From: Streptomyces sp. Y2F8-2
Lineage (GTDB): Bacteria > Actinomycetota > Actinomycetes > Streptomycetales > Streptomycetaceae
DNA: 64,000 bases
Assembly (NCBI RefSeq): GCF_014905555.1
Contig: NZ_BNGS01000001.1
Location: 1-64,000 of the forward strand
Direction: 5' to 3'
The notes under the pieces were generated by a model, which saw only the letters and a list, made by a program, of their open reading frames with translations, had not been told where the DNA came from and ran no database searches. Below are positions 1-8,745 of this stretch, one piece after another. Numbering within the stretch: the stretch's first letter is position 1; each line of letters begins with the position of its first letter. The position numbers and the translations under genes were made by a program.

Positions 1-306
1 CTGCTGACCGGACTGCCCGACCCGGCGGACGCGGCGGCCAAGCTGAGCCGCCATGTGCCGCTGGTGGTCACCAAGCAGGGTGCGCGCGGAGCACTGGTGG
101 CCGCGTCCGGGGCGATCGCCGCGCGGATCCCGGCGGCCCCGGCCACGCCCCGGGACACGACGGGCGCGGGGGACGCGTTCACCGGGGCGTTCCTGGCGGC
201 GCTGCTCGCGGGGGCAGAGCCGGAGGAGGCTGCGACGGAAGGGTGCGAGGCGGGGGCGATGGCGGTCGAGACAGTCGGAGGGAGACCCATGAGGAGCGTG
301 CGGTAG
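1..306 (+). CDS. PfkB-family carbohydrate kinase, C-terminal part (cut by window edge)
   Basis: The reading frame is open from base 1 and encodes the last 101 residues of a ribokinase/PfkB-type sugar or nucleoside kinase. The PfkB signature 2, DTTGAGDAFTGAFL, lies at about residues 51-64. Its GAGD forms the anion hole and its Asp is the catalytic base. The VVTKQGARGA strand-turn before it is also typical of the family. The substrate cannot be told without the N-terminal half. The stop lies 56 bp from the end of the convergent methyltransferase fragment. The same 306 bp recur at 711-1016. Confidence 0.8.
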   Translation: MLTGLPDPADAAAKLSRHVPLVVTKQGARGALVAASGAIAARIPAAPATPRDTTGAGDAFTGAFLAALLAGAEPEEAATEGCEAGAMAVETVGGRPMRSVR

Positions 307-362
307 CCCCGGCAGGCTCCGCCGTGCCCGGCGACGGCCCTTTCCCCTCGACCTCCCGGCTC

Positions 363-710
363 TTACTCCTTGCGGCCCCACGCCGAGATCATCGGAGCGG
401 TCGCCAGGTCCATCGTGCCGGAGGCGACGTTGGCCAGGTGCCGGTCGATGTCCTCGTCCGTGGCGAGGCCCGCGGAGACGAGCTGGTCGCGGATCTGCCG
501 GATCGTCGCGGATTCGAGCGCCGCACAGGCCGGAGAGGCGAGCGGGAAGTAGGCGTCGGCCTCGACCCGGCTGAGGCCCCCTTCCCGCAGCAGACGCGGG
601 AGTCTGCGGCCGTAGGAGAGGTCGGCGCCGCGTTCGGCGAGCAGCGTACGGAAGCCCTCGCGCAGGCGGTTGGCGAGCCTCTGCTCGGGGCCGTACTCGT
701 CCGGGCAGCT
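363..710 (-). pseudogene. Truncated copy of methyltransferase C-terminus
   Basis: This segment repeats the last 115 codons of the methyltransferase at 1073-1867, from SCPDEYGPEQ to the terminal GRKE. At the duplication joint (710/711) the frame runs into unrelated sequence antisense to the kinase fragment. It therefore has no SAM-binding domain and no start of its own. It is a by-product of the tandem duplication, real or assembled, and not a functional gene. Confidence 0.85.
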
Positions 711-1016
711 CTGCTGACCGGACTGCCCGACCCGGCGGACGCGGCGGCCAAGCTGAGCCGCCATGTGCCGCTGGTGGTCACCAAGCAGGGTGCGCGCGGA
801 GCACTGGTGGCCGCGTCCGGGGCGATCGCCGCGCGGATCCCGGCGGCCCCGGCCACGCCCCGGGACACGACGGGCGCGGGGGACGCGTTCACCGGGGCGT
901 TCCTGGCGGCGCTGCTCGCGGGGGCAGAGCCGGAGGAGGCTGCGACGGAAGGGTGCGAGGCGGGGGCGATGGCGGTCGAGACAGTCGGAGGGAGACCCAT
1001 GAGGAGCGTGCGGTAG
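711..1016 (+). pseudogene. Truncated second copy of PfkB kinase C-terminus
   Basis: Identical to bases 1-306. The frame upstream of 711 stays open only by chance, through sequence antisense to the methyltransferase fragment. The predicted chimeric product would lack the kinase N-terminal domain. In an undamaged locus this copy would be joined to the rest of the kinase gene. It convergently abuts the intact methyltransferase that ends at 1073. Confidence 0.85.
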
Positions 1017-1072
1017 CCCCGGCAGGCTCCGCCGTGCCCGGCGACGGCCCTTTCCCCTCGACCTCCCGGCTC

Positions 1073-1867
1073 TTACTCCTTGCGGCCCCACGCCGAGATC
1101 ATCGGAGCGGTCGCCAGGTCCATCGTGCCGGAGGCGACGTTGGCCAGGTGCCGGTCGATGTCCTCGTCCGTGGCGAGGCCCGCGGAGACGAGCTGGTCGC
1201 GGATCTGCCGGATCGTCGCGGATTCGAGCGCCGCACAGGCCGGAGAGGCGAGCGGGAAGTAGGCGTCGGCCTCGACCCGGCTGAGGCCCCCTTCCCGCAG
1301 CAGACGCGGGAGTCTGCGGCCGTAGGAGAGGTCGGCGCCGCGTTCGGCGAGCAGCGTACGGAAGCCCTCGCGCAGGCGGTTGGCGAGCCTCTGCTCGGGG
1401 CCGTACTCGTCCGGGCAGCTCAGAGGCTGCAGCGCCGGGTCCGCGTCCTCGATCAGGAGGCGTCCGCCGGGGCGCAGCGCCTTGATCATGGAGTGCAAGG
1501 CCCTGTCCCTGTCCGGGACGTGTACGAGGACGAGCCGGGCGTGCACGAGGTCGAAGTCCTCGCCGGGGGGTTCTTCCGTGCCCACGTCGTGAGTGCGGAC
1601 CTCGATGGGAGGCTGTGCGGCCTGGGCCGCCCAAGAGGTGTCGATGTCGGTCGCGACGACCTGCCCGGTCGGTCCGACTTTCTTGGCGAGCCAGGAGATC
1701 ACGGAGGTGCCACCGGCGCCGACCTCCCAGCACCGCCAGCCGAGTCCGATGCCGAACCCCTCGATGTGGCGGAAGGTCGCGGGGTCGAAAAGGGCGGACA
1801 ACGCCTCGAACCGCCGGCCTGCCTCGGTCTGCCGGTTGTCGAGAAGGTACCCGTCGCTGTGCGTCAT
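1073..1867 (-). CDS. Class I SAM-dependent methyltransferase
   Basis: 264 residues. The Rossmann-fold motif I is CWEVGAGGTSVISWLA at about residues 49-64, followed by the VVATDID motif II and the FDLVHARLVLVHVPD motif IV region. The post-motif RPGGRLLIEDAD is also present. The layout matches generic Methyltransf_25/UbiE-like enzymes, and the substrate is not predictable. I chose the ATG at 1867 because it begins MTHSDGYLLD and gives the usual family length. The frame remains open upstream to 2059 without family-like sequence. The gene is divergent from corA. Its 3' 348 bp are duplicated at 363-710. Confidence 0.85.
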   Translation of the reverse strand: MTHSDGYLLDNRQTEAGRRFEALSALFDPATFRHIEGFGIGLGWRCWEVGAGGTSVISWLAKKVGPTGQVVATDIDTSWAAQAAQPPIEVRTHDVGTEEPPGEDFDLVHARLVLVHVPDRDRALHSMIKALRPGGRLLIEDADPALQPLSCPDEYGPEQRLANRLREGFRTLLAERGADLSYGRRLPRLLREGGLSRVEADAYFPLASPACAALESATIRQIRDQLVSAGLATDEDIDRHLANVASGTMDLATAPMISAWGRKE

Positions 1868-2073
1868 GCGGAGATCATCGCAGTCGGGGTGCGGTCCGTG
1901 CGGGGCGACGCTCCGCAGGGCCTGCCTGGCCCCCGCCCAGAGCGGCGGACAGCCCAGGCGCCAAAGCGGAATGTTCCGTTTCCACAGGCTTCTCCGGCGA
2001 TCGCGGCGGACTGGCAGACTGGCTCGCGACGGCGCAGAGTGCGGCGCGAGGAGATCCACGCAAGGAGATCCAG

Positions 2074-3201
2074 ATGTCCATGGCAGGGAATCTGCGGAAG
2101 GTCACGAGTCTCGGCAGGGTCGGCGGCCTCCGCAAGGTGGCAGGGTTGGGGCGGCGCCGTGCGCGCGTCGATCTGAGCCACCCCGCCCGTTCGCCGCTGG
2201 GCTCCGCGGTGGTCAACTGCGTGATCTATCAGGACGGCGTGCGCGTTCCCGGGGGCGGCGATCTCGTCGAGGCCGTGGAGCGGGTCCGCAAGAGGGACGA
2301 CGGTTTCGTCTGGCTGGGGCTGCACGAGCCGACGGACCAGGAGTTCGCGGGCATTGCCGAGCTCTTCGACCTGCACCCGCTGGCGGTCGAGGATGCCGTG
2401 GAGGCGCATCAGCGTCCGAAGCTCGAGCGGTACGGGGACACGCTGTTCGCGGTGTTCAAGACCGTCTGCTACGTGGAGCACAAGGAGTTGACGGCGACGA
2501 GCGAGGTGGTGAACACCGGCGAGATCATGGTGTTCATCGGCCCCGCCTTCGTCATCACGGTGCGGCACGGCCGGCACGGTTCGCTCGGCCCGCTGCGCGA
2601 GGAACTGGAGGCCGATCCCCAGCAGCTCGCAAAAGGGCCGGCCGCAGTGCTTCACGCGATCGCGGACCATGTGGTGGACGACTACCTCAGCGTCACGGAC
2701 GCGGTCCAGGAGGACATCGACCAGGTCGAGACGGGCGTGTTCGCGGAGAACGGCGCGCGGCTGGATCCGGGACGCATCTACCAGCTCAAGCGTGAACTTC
2801 TGGAGCTGAAGCGTGCGGTGGCACCGTTGCACCGTCCCATCCAGGAGCTGGCCACCCAGCCGATCCGGGTGATCGATCCGGAGATACAGGCGTACTTCCG
2901 GGACGTCTCCGACCATCTGCTGCGCGCCACCGAGCAGATAGCAGCGTTCGACGAGCTGCTCAACTCGATCCTGCAGGCGCATCTCGCCCAGGTGAGCGTC
3001 GCGCAGAACGAGGACATGCGGAAGATCACGGCCTGGGCCGCGCTGATCGCGGTGCCCACCATGGTCACCGGGGTCTACGGCATGAACTTCGCGTACATGC
3101 CCGAGCTGCACTGGAAATTCGGCTACCCGCTGGTCCTCGTCGTGATAGCCGTGGCCTGCGTCGTGCTGTACCGGGGGTTCAAGCGCAACGACTGGCTGTG
3201 A
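2074..3201 (+). CDS. corA: CorA family magnesium/cobalt transporter
   Basis: 375 residues. It has a large cytoplasmic N-terminal domain, a long helical region (about 180-310) and two C-terminal membrane helices. The pore signature YGMNF is at about residues 335-339 and is followed by a short loop and the second helix. The protein ends in a basic KRND tail. CorA pentamers import Mg2+, and some also carry Co2+ or Ni2+. The ATG at 2074 follows AAGGAG at 2062-2067 with ideal spacing. The first 35 residues are Arg/Lys-rich and variable, as in other streptomycete CorA proteins. No Mg-sensing leader was recognised upstream. Confidence 0.95.
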   Translation: MSMAGNLRKVTSLGRVGGLRKVAGLGRRRARVDLSHPARSPLGSAVVNCVIYQDGVRVPGGGDLVEAVERVRKRDDGFVWLGLHEPTDQEFAGIAELFDLHPLAVEDAVEAHQRPKLERYGDTLFAVFKTVCYVEHKELTATSEVVNTGEIMVFIGPAFVITVRHGRHGSLGPLREELEADPQQLAKGPAAVLHAIADHVVDDYLSVTDAVQEDIDQVETGVFAENGARLDPGRIYQLKRELLELKRAVAPLHRPIQELATQPIRVIDPEIQAYFRDVSDHLLRATEQIAAFDELLNSILQAHLAQVSVAQNEDMRKITAWAALIAVPTMVTGVYGMNFAYMPELHWKFGYPLVLVVIAVACVVLYRGFKRNDWL

Positions 3202-3231
3202 CCCCGGCGTGGCTCCCGACGGATTGCCGGG

Positions 3232-3660
3232 TCAACGCGAGGCCGTCCTCGCGTAGACGCTCTCGACCCAGGTGGCGAGCTGATCGTCCGTCAGGTGCTC
3301 GGCGAGGTCGGACTCGCTGATCATGCCCACGAGGCGCTTGTTGTGGATGACGGGAAGCCGGCGGATCTGGTGTTCCTCCATCTCGTGGAGCACGTCGCCG
3401 ACATCGGCGTCCGCGTCGATCCAGCGCGGCGTGCCCTTGGCCAGGTCGCCCGCGGTCACGCGCGAGGGGTCGTGGCCCATGGCCACGCAGCCGACGACGA
3501 TGTCGCGATCGGTGAGGATGCCGCAGAGCCGCTCGTTCTCGTCGCTGATGGGCAGGGCACCGACGTTGAGTTCGCGCATCAGCTGCGCGGCGCGGTCCAG
3601 CGTCTCGTGGGCGGGGATCCACTGGGCACCACGGTGCATGATGTCTCCGGCGGTGGTCAT
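3232..3660 (-). CDS. CBS-domain pair protein
   Basis: 142 residues consisting of two CBS domains, about 1-65 and 70-130. Recognisable elements are DIMHRGAQWIPAHETL, ALPISDENERLCGILTDRDIV and RRLPVIHNKRLVGMISESDLA. Stand-alone CBS pairs bind adenine nucleotides and act as energy or ligand sensors. No catalytic domain is attached. I chose ATG 3660 because GGAGGT lies just upstream; a longer frame to 3726 lacks family similarity. The gene is convergent with corA, 30 bp apart. A weak GC stem (CCCGGC/GCCGGG) lies in that gap. Confidence 0.9.
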   Translation of the reverse strand: MTTAGDIMHRGAQWIPAHETLDRAAQLMRELNVGALPISDENERLCGILTDRDIVVGCVAMGHDPSRVTAGDLAKGTPRWIDADADVGDVLHEMEEHQIRRLPVIHNKRLVGMISESDLAEHLTDDQLATWVESVYARTASR

Positions 3661-3827
3661 GGGTACCTCCCGGTGCCTGACGGCCGGCGCGGCACGGGAC
3701 GCACCGCAGGTCCCGGCGCACTTCAATTCTCGCCGGGCCTTCGGGCAAACGCACCCGGAACCACCGGACGGCAGGAGCGCCTCGGAGGCGGCACGGAGGC
3801 GGCTTACGCCATCGGGCGGGTGTGTGA

Positions 3828-4469
3828 TCAGCCGTTCCAGGCCGGGTGGCGGGGATCGTCCGCGCGGATCAGTACGTCGGCGACGGAGCCCGGGTCCGTC
3901 TCCGCCTCGTAGCGCTCGAACGCGGGCAGGGTCCAGTGTTCCGGCTCGGGCGTACGGCGGCGCAGCGCGCCCGGTGAGAGGAGCACGTGGACGGTCAGGT
4001 CGAAGGGGAACCAGTGCCGAAGGAGGAGGGGGCCGTGGAGCAACAGCAGGCCGCCGGGCGGAAGGTGGACGTAGGGACTGCGGGTCGCGCGGTCGGTGAC
4101 CGGGTCCCAGAGGTCGGGCAGGACACGTCCGTCACCACCGGGCTCGAGGGGGCCGAAGACCTCGCGCCACAGGGCACCGGTGTCGAGCCAGCCGTCATAG
4201 TAGGAGTCCAGGTCCCGATGACCGTGCTCGAGGCGGACCGACGCGGGCCGCAGGAAGCCCTCCGCACCGACGACGAGCGAGGGGCGGCCACGTATGCGCA
4301 GGGCCTCGGACACGCGCTGGGCGAGGTCACCGGGGCGCGCGGCCGGGGCTCCGTCGAAGGCGATGCGCGGCCAGGGGCTGCCGTCGCCCGGCTTCAGGTC
4401 GAGCAGCCGGTCGGCGAGGGTGTCGCCGAGCCGTTCCCAGGTGATCGCTTCGAGTCGCACAGGGCCCAT
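3828..4469 (-). CDS. Uridine-kinase-like protein with degenerate P-loop
   Basis: 213 residues. The order of motifs follows uridine/phosphoribulokinase-type NTPases: an RIAFDGAP strand at about 38, then an EGFLRPASVRLEHG segment, DSYYDGWLD, and a C-terminal ARRTPE/YEAETDP region. The glycine-rich loop reads GAPAARPGDLA, however, with no GKS/T. Catalysis as a normal kinase is therefore doubtful. From memory, homologues in other Streptomyces carry the same substitution and are named uridine kinase. Start: ATG 4469 (MGPVRLEAI) or GTG 4460. The upstream ATG at 4496 is also open. No clear ribosome site decides between them. Confidence 0.75.
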   Translation of the reverse strand: MGPVRLEAITWERLGDTLADRLLDLKPGDGSPWPRIAFDGAPAARPGDLAQRVSEALRIRGRPSLVVGAEGFLRPASVRLEHGHRDLDSYYDGWLDTGALWREVFGPLEPGGDGRVLPDLWDPVTDRATRSPYVHLPPGGLLLLHGPLLLRHWFPFDLTVHVLLSPGALRRRTPEPEHWTLPAFERYEAETDPGSVADVLIRADDPRHPAWNG

Positions 4470-4670
4470 GATGCCGCGCCACGCCGGCAAACCCACTTCA
4501 CGGCTTGTCCCAGGCGGACGGCACCGGGGCGGTACCGGGCTCGGCCCGGAGCGGAGCGCTGAAGCAGGGCGGGGCCGTCGACGTCAGCCGCGCAACCAGG
4601 AGGGAAAAGGGCAGAGGGCGAGCTGCGCCCGTTGCGGTCGGCGCCCGGATGGACGGGGAAGGAGACGGAT

Positions 4671-5360
4671 ATGGCACCGACCCCAACTCCCCCGCGATGC
4701 GGCGTACTTCTGGTCTTTCAGCCGGTCAAGCGGCGACACTGTGCCGAGTGCCGGAGGGGACCGTTGCCGTTGCTGGTGCTGGAGGAGGGGAAGCCGTGGT
4801 GCCTGGAGTGCGCGGATCTCGGGCATCTGGTGTTCCTGCCGCGGGGTGATACGGCGCTGACCCGGCGGGCGCGGGAGGCGAGCGGCCTGTCGGCGGTGGT
4901 GGTGCGGTTCAACCGGCGCCACGGCCGGTATGAGCGGCAGGGTGTGCTCGTCGAGGAGGCTGCGCTCGCCCTGGCCGAGGAGCGGTGCCTGGCGGACGCG
5001 GAGGCGCGGCGCAGGCGGCGGGCGCGGGACGCGCGGCGGCGGGCGGAGGAGGACGCGCGGTTCACGGAGGCGTTCGCTGCGGAGATCCGGCGACTGTTTC
5101 CCGGATGCCCGGCCGAGCGGGCGCGGGCGATCGCGGGCCATGCGTCGGTGCGCGGCAGTGGACGGGTGGGGCGCAGCGCGGCGGGACGGGCCCTGTCGCC
5201 GGAGGCGGTCACGGCGGCGGTGCGGGCGTCCGTACGGCATCTGGAGACGCCGTACGACCAGCTGCTGATGGATGGCGTGGCGCGGCCCGAGGCGCGACGG
5301 CGCATCGCGGGACGTGTGGAGGCGGTGCTCCGGGAGTGGAGTCTTCGGGAGGCGGCGTGA
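4671..5360 (+). CDS. DUF2293 domain protein with N-terminal cysteine pairs
   Basis: 229 residues. The N-terminus holds two Cys pairs (HCAEC near 25 and WCLEC near 43) that could bind zinc. The middle, about 85-140, is an Arg/Ala/Glu-rich helix. The C-terminus (about 130-220) matches DUF2293, with FPGCPAERARAIAGHASVRGSGRVGRS and a final helical segment. Function is unknown, and nothing catalytic can be named. ATG 4671 is preceded by GGAAGGAGA. The next gene begins 45 bp downstream on the same strand, so the two may be co-transcribed. Confidence 0.75.
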   Translation: MAPTPTPPRCGVLLVFQPVKRRHCAECRRGPLPLLVLEEGKPWCLECADLGHLVFLPRGDTALTRRAREASGLSAVVVRFNRRHGRYERQGVLVEEAALALAEERCLADAEARRRRRARDARRRAEEDARFTEAFAAEIRRLFPGCPAERARAIAGHASVRGSGRVGRSAAGRALSPEAVTAAVRASVRHLETPYDQLLMDGVARPEARRRIAGRVEAVLREWSLREAA

Positions 5361-5404
5361 TCCGGGGCCGTCCGGCTTCCGGGGACAGCATGCGGGGAGT
5401 TGAC

Positions 5405-5884
5405 ATGATCGATGGGCCTTACTTCGTGCTGATCACGATCGGGGTGCTCGCGGCCGGGCTGGTGGCGGGGGTGTGCTGCGCGTTCTCCACCTTTGTGATG
5501 AGGGGGCTCGGCTCACTGCCTCCGGCGCAAGGGGTCGCCGCGATGAACGCGATCAACAGGGCCGCGATGACACCGGCGTTCATGATCGTTTTCCTGGGGG
5601 CGGCGGTGCTGTGCGCCGTGCTCGCCGTGGTGACGGTCGTGCTCTGGCCGGACGACGGGAAGGCGCCGCTGCTGGTGGGCAGTGCCTTGTATCTCATAGG
5701 TGTCTTCGGAGTGACCGCCATGGCGAACGTGCCCCGCAACGACACTCTGCTGCGGATGGACCCCGGCTCCCCCGAGACGGCCGTGTACTGGCGTGCGTAC
5801 CTGCGGGAGTGGACGTTGTGGAACCACGTCCGGGCGGTCGCCGCGGCCGGCGCCGCGGTGTCGTACGTACTGGCCCTCACCTGA
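5405..5884 (+). CDS. DUF1772 (anthrone-oxygenase-like) membrane protein
   Basis: 159 residues with four predicted membrane helices: about 7-28, 57-80, 88-108 and 138-158. The pattern GVCCAFSTFVMRGL, MNAINRAAMTPAFM and NVPRNDTLLRMDP is characteristic of DUF1772 proteins, some of which are annotated as anthrone oxygenases. Its role here is unknown. ATG 5405 is supported by GGGGAG five bases upstream. An in-frame ATG at 5390 lacks such a site. gltD follows 100 bp downstream. Confidence 0.75.
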   Translation: MIDGPYFVLITIGVLAAGLVAGVCCAFSTFVMRGLGSLPPAQGVAAMNAINRAAMTPAFMIVFLGAAVLCAVLAVVTVVLWPDDGKAPLLVGSALYLIGVFGVTAMANVPRNDTLLRMDPGSPETAVYWRAYLREWTLWNHVRAVAAAGAAVSYVLALT

Positions 5885-5984
5885 GGCATCAGCCGTAGCG
5901 GGGCCCCGATGGCAGGGCGCGCACGGGACCCTGGCGTCGTATCGTGGCACGAGACGATCCGGTATGGACGCAAGGGGGACGGCG

Positions 5985-7475
5985 ATGGCCGATCCCAAGG
6001 GTTTTATGACCACACCCCGCGAGGAATGGCCCCGCAGGCCGGTCGAGGAACGGGTGCGGGACTGGAACGAGGTGTACGTCCCCGGTGCCCTGCTGCCGAT
6101 CATCAGCCGACAGGCGAACCGGTGCATGGACTGCGGGATCCCGTTCTGCCACGACGCCTGCCCGCTCGGAAACCTGATTCCCGAGTGGAACGACCTCGTC
6201 TCGCGCGAGGACTGGCGGGCGGCGAGCGACCGGCTGCATGCCACGAACAACTTCCCCGAGTTCACGGGGCGGTTGTGCCCCGCTCCCTGTGAAGCGGGCT
6301 GCGTGCTCGCCATCAACCAGCCCGCGGTCACCATCAAGAACGTGGAGGTGGCCATCGCCGACCGGGCCTGGGCGGACGGGTTCGCCCCACCGCGCCCGCC
6401 GGAGCGGCTGTCGGGGCGCACCGTCGCGGTCGTCGGATCCGGCCCCGCGGGCCTTGCCGCGGCCCAGCAGCTCACCCGGGCCGGTCACACCGTGGCTGTC
6501 TACGAGCGGGCGGACCGGATCGGGGGGCTGCTGCGATACGGGATACCGGCGTTCAAGATGGAGAAGCGGCATCTGGACCGCCGGCTGGAACAGATGCGTG
6601 CGGAGGGGACGAAGTTCCGTACGTCCACGGTCATAGGGAAGGACATCGGGGCGGCGGAGCTGCGGTCGCGGTATGACGCCGTGGTGATCGCGACCGGCGC
6701 GACGGCATGGCGTGAACTGGACGTACCCGGACGCGAGCTGGCCGGGATCCATCAGGCCATGGAGTATCTGCCGCTGGCGGACCGGGTGTGCGAGGGGGAT
6801 CTGGAGGTCTCGCCGTTGTCGGCGGCCGGGAAGCACGTGGTGATCGTGGGAGGTGGGGACACCGGGGCGGACTGTCTGGGGACGGCGGTGCGTGAACGGG
6901 CCGCGTCCGTGACCCAGCTGGACATCTATCCGCAGCCGGAGCCGGAGCGGAACCAGGACGCCGAGCCGTGGCCGACGTATCCGAAGATCTACCGGTTGTC
7001 CGCGGCGCACGAGGAGGCGCGTGATCTGCGCACGGCTCCGGCGGCGGACGCGGACGCGCGGCTGTTCGCGGCGTCCACGCTCCGCTTCACGGGAGACGCG
7101 GACGGGCACGTTCGGGAGCTGCATCTGGTCGAGGTCGACGAGCGGCGCCGGCCGCTGCCGGGCTCGGATCGGACACTGCCCGCCGACCTCGTGCTGCTCG
7201 CGCTGGGGTTCTCGGGGCCCGACCGGAAGGACGGGATCATCGAGCAGCTCGGACTCGCACTCGACGCTCGCGGCACGATCGCGCGGAACGAGGACTTCGA
7301 GACGAGCGTCCCGGGCGTGTACGCCGCCGGGGACTCGGCGCGCGGGCAGTCACTGATCGTGTGGGCGATCGCGGAGGGGCGGGCCGTGGCGGCGGCGGTG
7401 GACCGGCGGCTGTCCGGCGGGACGTCACGCCTGCCGGCACCGATCGGTCCGTACGACCGCCCGATGACGGCGTGA
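5985..7475 (+). CDS. gltD: Glutamate synthase, small (beta) subunit
   Basis: 496 residues. The N-terminal iron-sulfur region has Cys47, 50, 55 and 59 (CMDCGIPFCHDAC) and Cys98, 102 and 106. An FAD-binding VAVVGSGPAGLAAA stretch lies near 146, and an NADPH-binding HVVIVGGGDTGADC stretch near 285. The C-terminal GVYAAGDSARGQSLIVWAI closes the FAD site. GltD supplies electrons from NADPH to the GltB amidotransferase. No gltB is adjacent. The gene may therefore be an accessory paralogue or serve another partner. ATG 5985 follows AAGGGGGA. Upstream in-frame starts lack family sequence. Confidence 0.9.
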   Translation: MADPKGFMTTPREEWPRRPVEERVRDWNEVYVPGALLPIISRQANRCMDCGIPFCHDACPLGNLIPEWNDLVSREDWRAASDRLHATNNFPEFTGRLCPAPCEAGCVLAINQPAVTIKNVEVAIADRAWADGFAPPRPPERLSGRTVAVVGSGPAGLAAAQQLTRAGHTVAVYERADRIGGLLRYGIPAFKMEKRHLDRRLEQMRAEGTKFRTSTVIGKDIGAAELRSRYDAVVIATGATAWRELDVPGRELAGIHQAMEYLPLADRVCEGDLEVSPLSAAGKHVVIVGGGDTGADCLGTAVRERAASVTQLDIYPQPEPERNQDAEPWPTYPKIYRLSAAHEEARDLRTAPAADADARLFAASTLRFTGDADGHVRELHLVEVDERRRPLPGSDRTLPADLVLLALGFSGPDRKDGIIEQLGLALDARGTIARNEDFETSVPGVYAAGDSARGQSLIVWAIAEGRAVAAAVDRRLSGGTSRLPAPIGPYDRPMTA

Positions 7476-7486
7476 GCAAGCGGGAC

Positions 7487-7527
7487 CCGGTGGGCACCCG
7501 GCGATGGTCCCGTCAGGTGCCCACCGG
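7487..7527. terminator. Bidirectional terminator-like hairpin
   Basis: A perfect 12-bp inverted repeat (CCGGTGGGCACC and its complement) with a 17-nt loop lies between convergent gltD and the DUF574 methyltransferase. No U-run is present, as is usual for streptomycete terminators. Confidence 0.6.
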
Positions 7528-7585
7528 TCGCGGCCGCTGCGGCGTCGCTGCGCCGCGCAGGACGTGTCCCGGCCCTGTCGTCGGG

Positions 7586-8401
7586 CTATCCCTTGCGCCC
7601 CACCGCCCCATACCCCGGAATGACCCCGTCGTCCTCGCCCGGGACCGGTTCGCCGAGTTCCGGGTGCCATTTGTGGACCACCTCGACGCCGGGGTCGACG
7701 AGGTCGAGGCCGTCGAAGAAGCGGGCGAACTCCTCGCGGGAGCGGAGCGCCAGTGTGACCCCGGCCGCCTTGAGCTTCTCCGTGGCCGCCGCCGACTCCT
7801 CCGGGGTGAAGTCGGCCGTGGCGTGGGTCATCACCAGGTAGCTGCCGGAGGGCAGTTCGGACAGCAGGCGGCCGACCAGGTCGTGGGCGCCGTCCTCGTC
7901 GGAGACGAAGTGCAGCAGCGCGACAAGGGACAGCGCCACGGGCTTGGAGAAGTCCAGGACCTTCCTGGCCCCCTCGACGATGGCCGCGGGGTCCCGCACG
8001 TCGGCCTGCAGGTACTCGGTCGCGCCTTCGGGCGTGCTGCGCAGCAGGGCAGCCGCGTGGGCCAGCACGATCGGATCGTTGTCGCAGTAGACGACGCGCG
8101 CCTCGGGCGTGATCCGCTGGGCTATCTGGTGCAGGTTCGGTTCCGTCGGGATGCCCGTGCCGATGTCCAGGAACTGCCGCACGCCGTTGTGGGCCAGCCA
8201 GCGTGTGGCGCGGTGCATGAACGCGCGGTTGACGCGTGCCATCACCGGCACCCTCGGGTCGAGGGCGAGCATCTGCCGGCCCATCTCCTCGTCGACGGGG
8301 TAGTTGTCCTTCCCGCCGAGGTACCAGTCGTACATGCGCGCGGGGTGCGGCTTGCTCGTATCGATGACGACGGCGTCCTGGGCGGGGTCCTGCCCGGTCA
8401 T
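7586..8401 (-). CDS. SAM-dependent methyltransferase, DUF574 family
   Basis: 271 residues. The N-terminal signature PHPARMYDWYLGGKDNYPVD and the FLDIGTGIPTEPNLHQIA motif I are characteristic of the actinobacterial DUF574/Methyltransf_19 group, which is greatly expanded in Streptomyces. The motif II equivalent is VVYCDNDPIVLAH. Targets are unknown. ATG 8401 has a GGAG six bases upstream. The family often lies beside Scr1-type HTH regulators, as here (8491-9606). Confidence 0.9.
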   Translation of the reverse strand: MTGQDPAQDAVVIDTSKPHPARMYDWYLGGKDNYPVDEEMGRQMLALDPRVPVMARVNRAFMHRATRWLAHNGVRQFLDIGTGIPTEPNLHQIAQRITPEARVVYCDNDPIVLAHAAALLRSTPEGATEYLQADVRDPAAIVEGARKVLDFSKPVALSLVALLHFVSDEDGAHDLVGRLLSELPSGSYLVMTHATADFTPEESAAATEKLKAAGVTLALRSREEFARFFDGLDLVDPGVEVVHKWHPELGEPVPGEDDGVIPGYGAVGRKG

Positions 8402-8490
8402 GAGGAACTCCGTAGGTGTCTGGGGAACTCAGTGGTCAACTGAACGCCAAGTTGGTGATGCGAATGACAACAGGGGGGGCACCAAGGTGG

Positions 8491-8745
8491 TTATGACAGC
8501 AGGAAGTCCGCCTCCCCCGCCTTGGCACCTTCGATGAACGCGGTCATCTCGTCGGAGGTGTAGATCAGCGCGGGCCCGTCCGGGTCCGTGGACTGGCGGA
8601 CGGCGATCCGGCCGTCGGGCAGCTTCATCGCCTCCAGGCAGTTGCCGCCGTTGCCTCCGCTCCACGGCTTGTGCCAGCCCTCGCTGCCCAGTTCACGGGC
8701 CGGCATGCCGTTGTAGACGCGTTTGCGCGGCGTGATGCGGTCCAT
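8491..8745 (-). CDS. DUF397 domain protein
   Basis: 84 residues. The family motif GGNGGNCLEAMKLPDGRIAVRQSTDPDGPAL and the YTSDEMTAFIEGAKAGEADFLL end are clear. DUF397 proteins are small actinobacterial partners of Scr1-type HTH regulators, and some behave as modulators or antitoxin-like antagonists. The ATG directly follows the HTH gene's TGA (TGAATG). Translational coupling and a two-gene operon are therefore likely. Confidence 0.9.
   Translation of the reverse strand: MDRITPRKRVYNGMPARELGSEGWHKPWSGGNGGNCLEAMKLPDGRIAVRQSTDPDGPALIYTSDEMTAFIEGAKAGEADFLLS

Larger units (their letters stand above)
1..1420. repeat. Exact 710-bp tandem duplication
   Basis: Bases 1-710 and 711-1420 are the same sequence read twice, and I found no difference by eye. 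Each unit holds the 3' end of a PfkB kinase gene (plus strand) and the 3' part of a methyltransferase gene (minus strand). After 1420 the sequence continues into the rest of the methyltransferase, so the second copy is continuous with an intact gene. The first window base coincides with a unit start, which is what a contig end or a mis-joined assembly would give. A real recent duplication is the alternative. Confidence 0.95.

Noticed and set aside
243-1016. 257-codon chimeric frame across the duplication joint
   Set aside because: It joins sequence antisense to the methyltransferase with the kinase tail. It exists only because of the tandem duplication.
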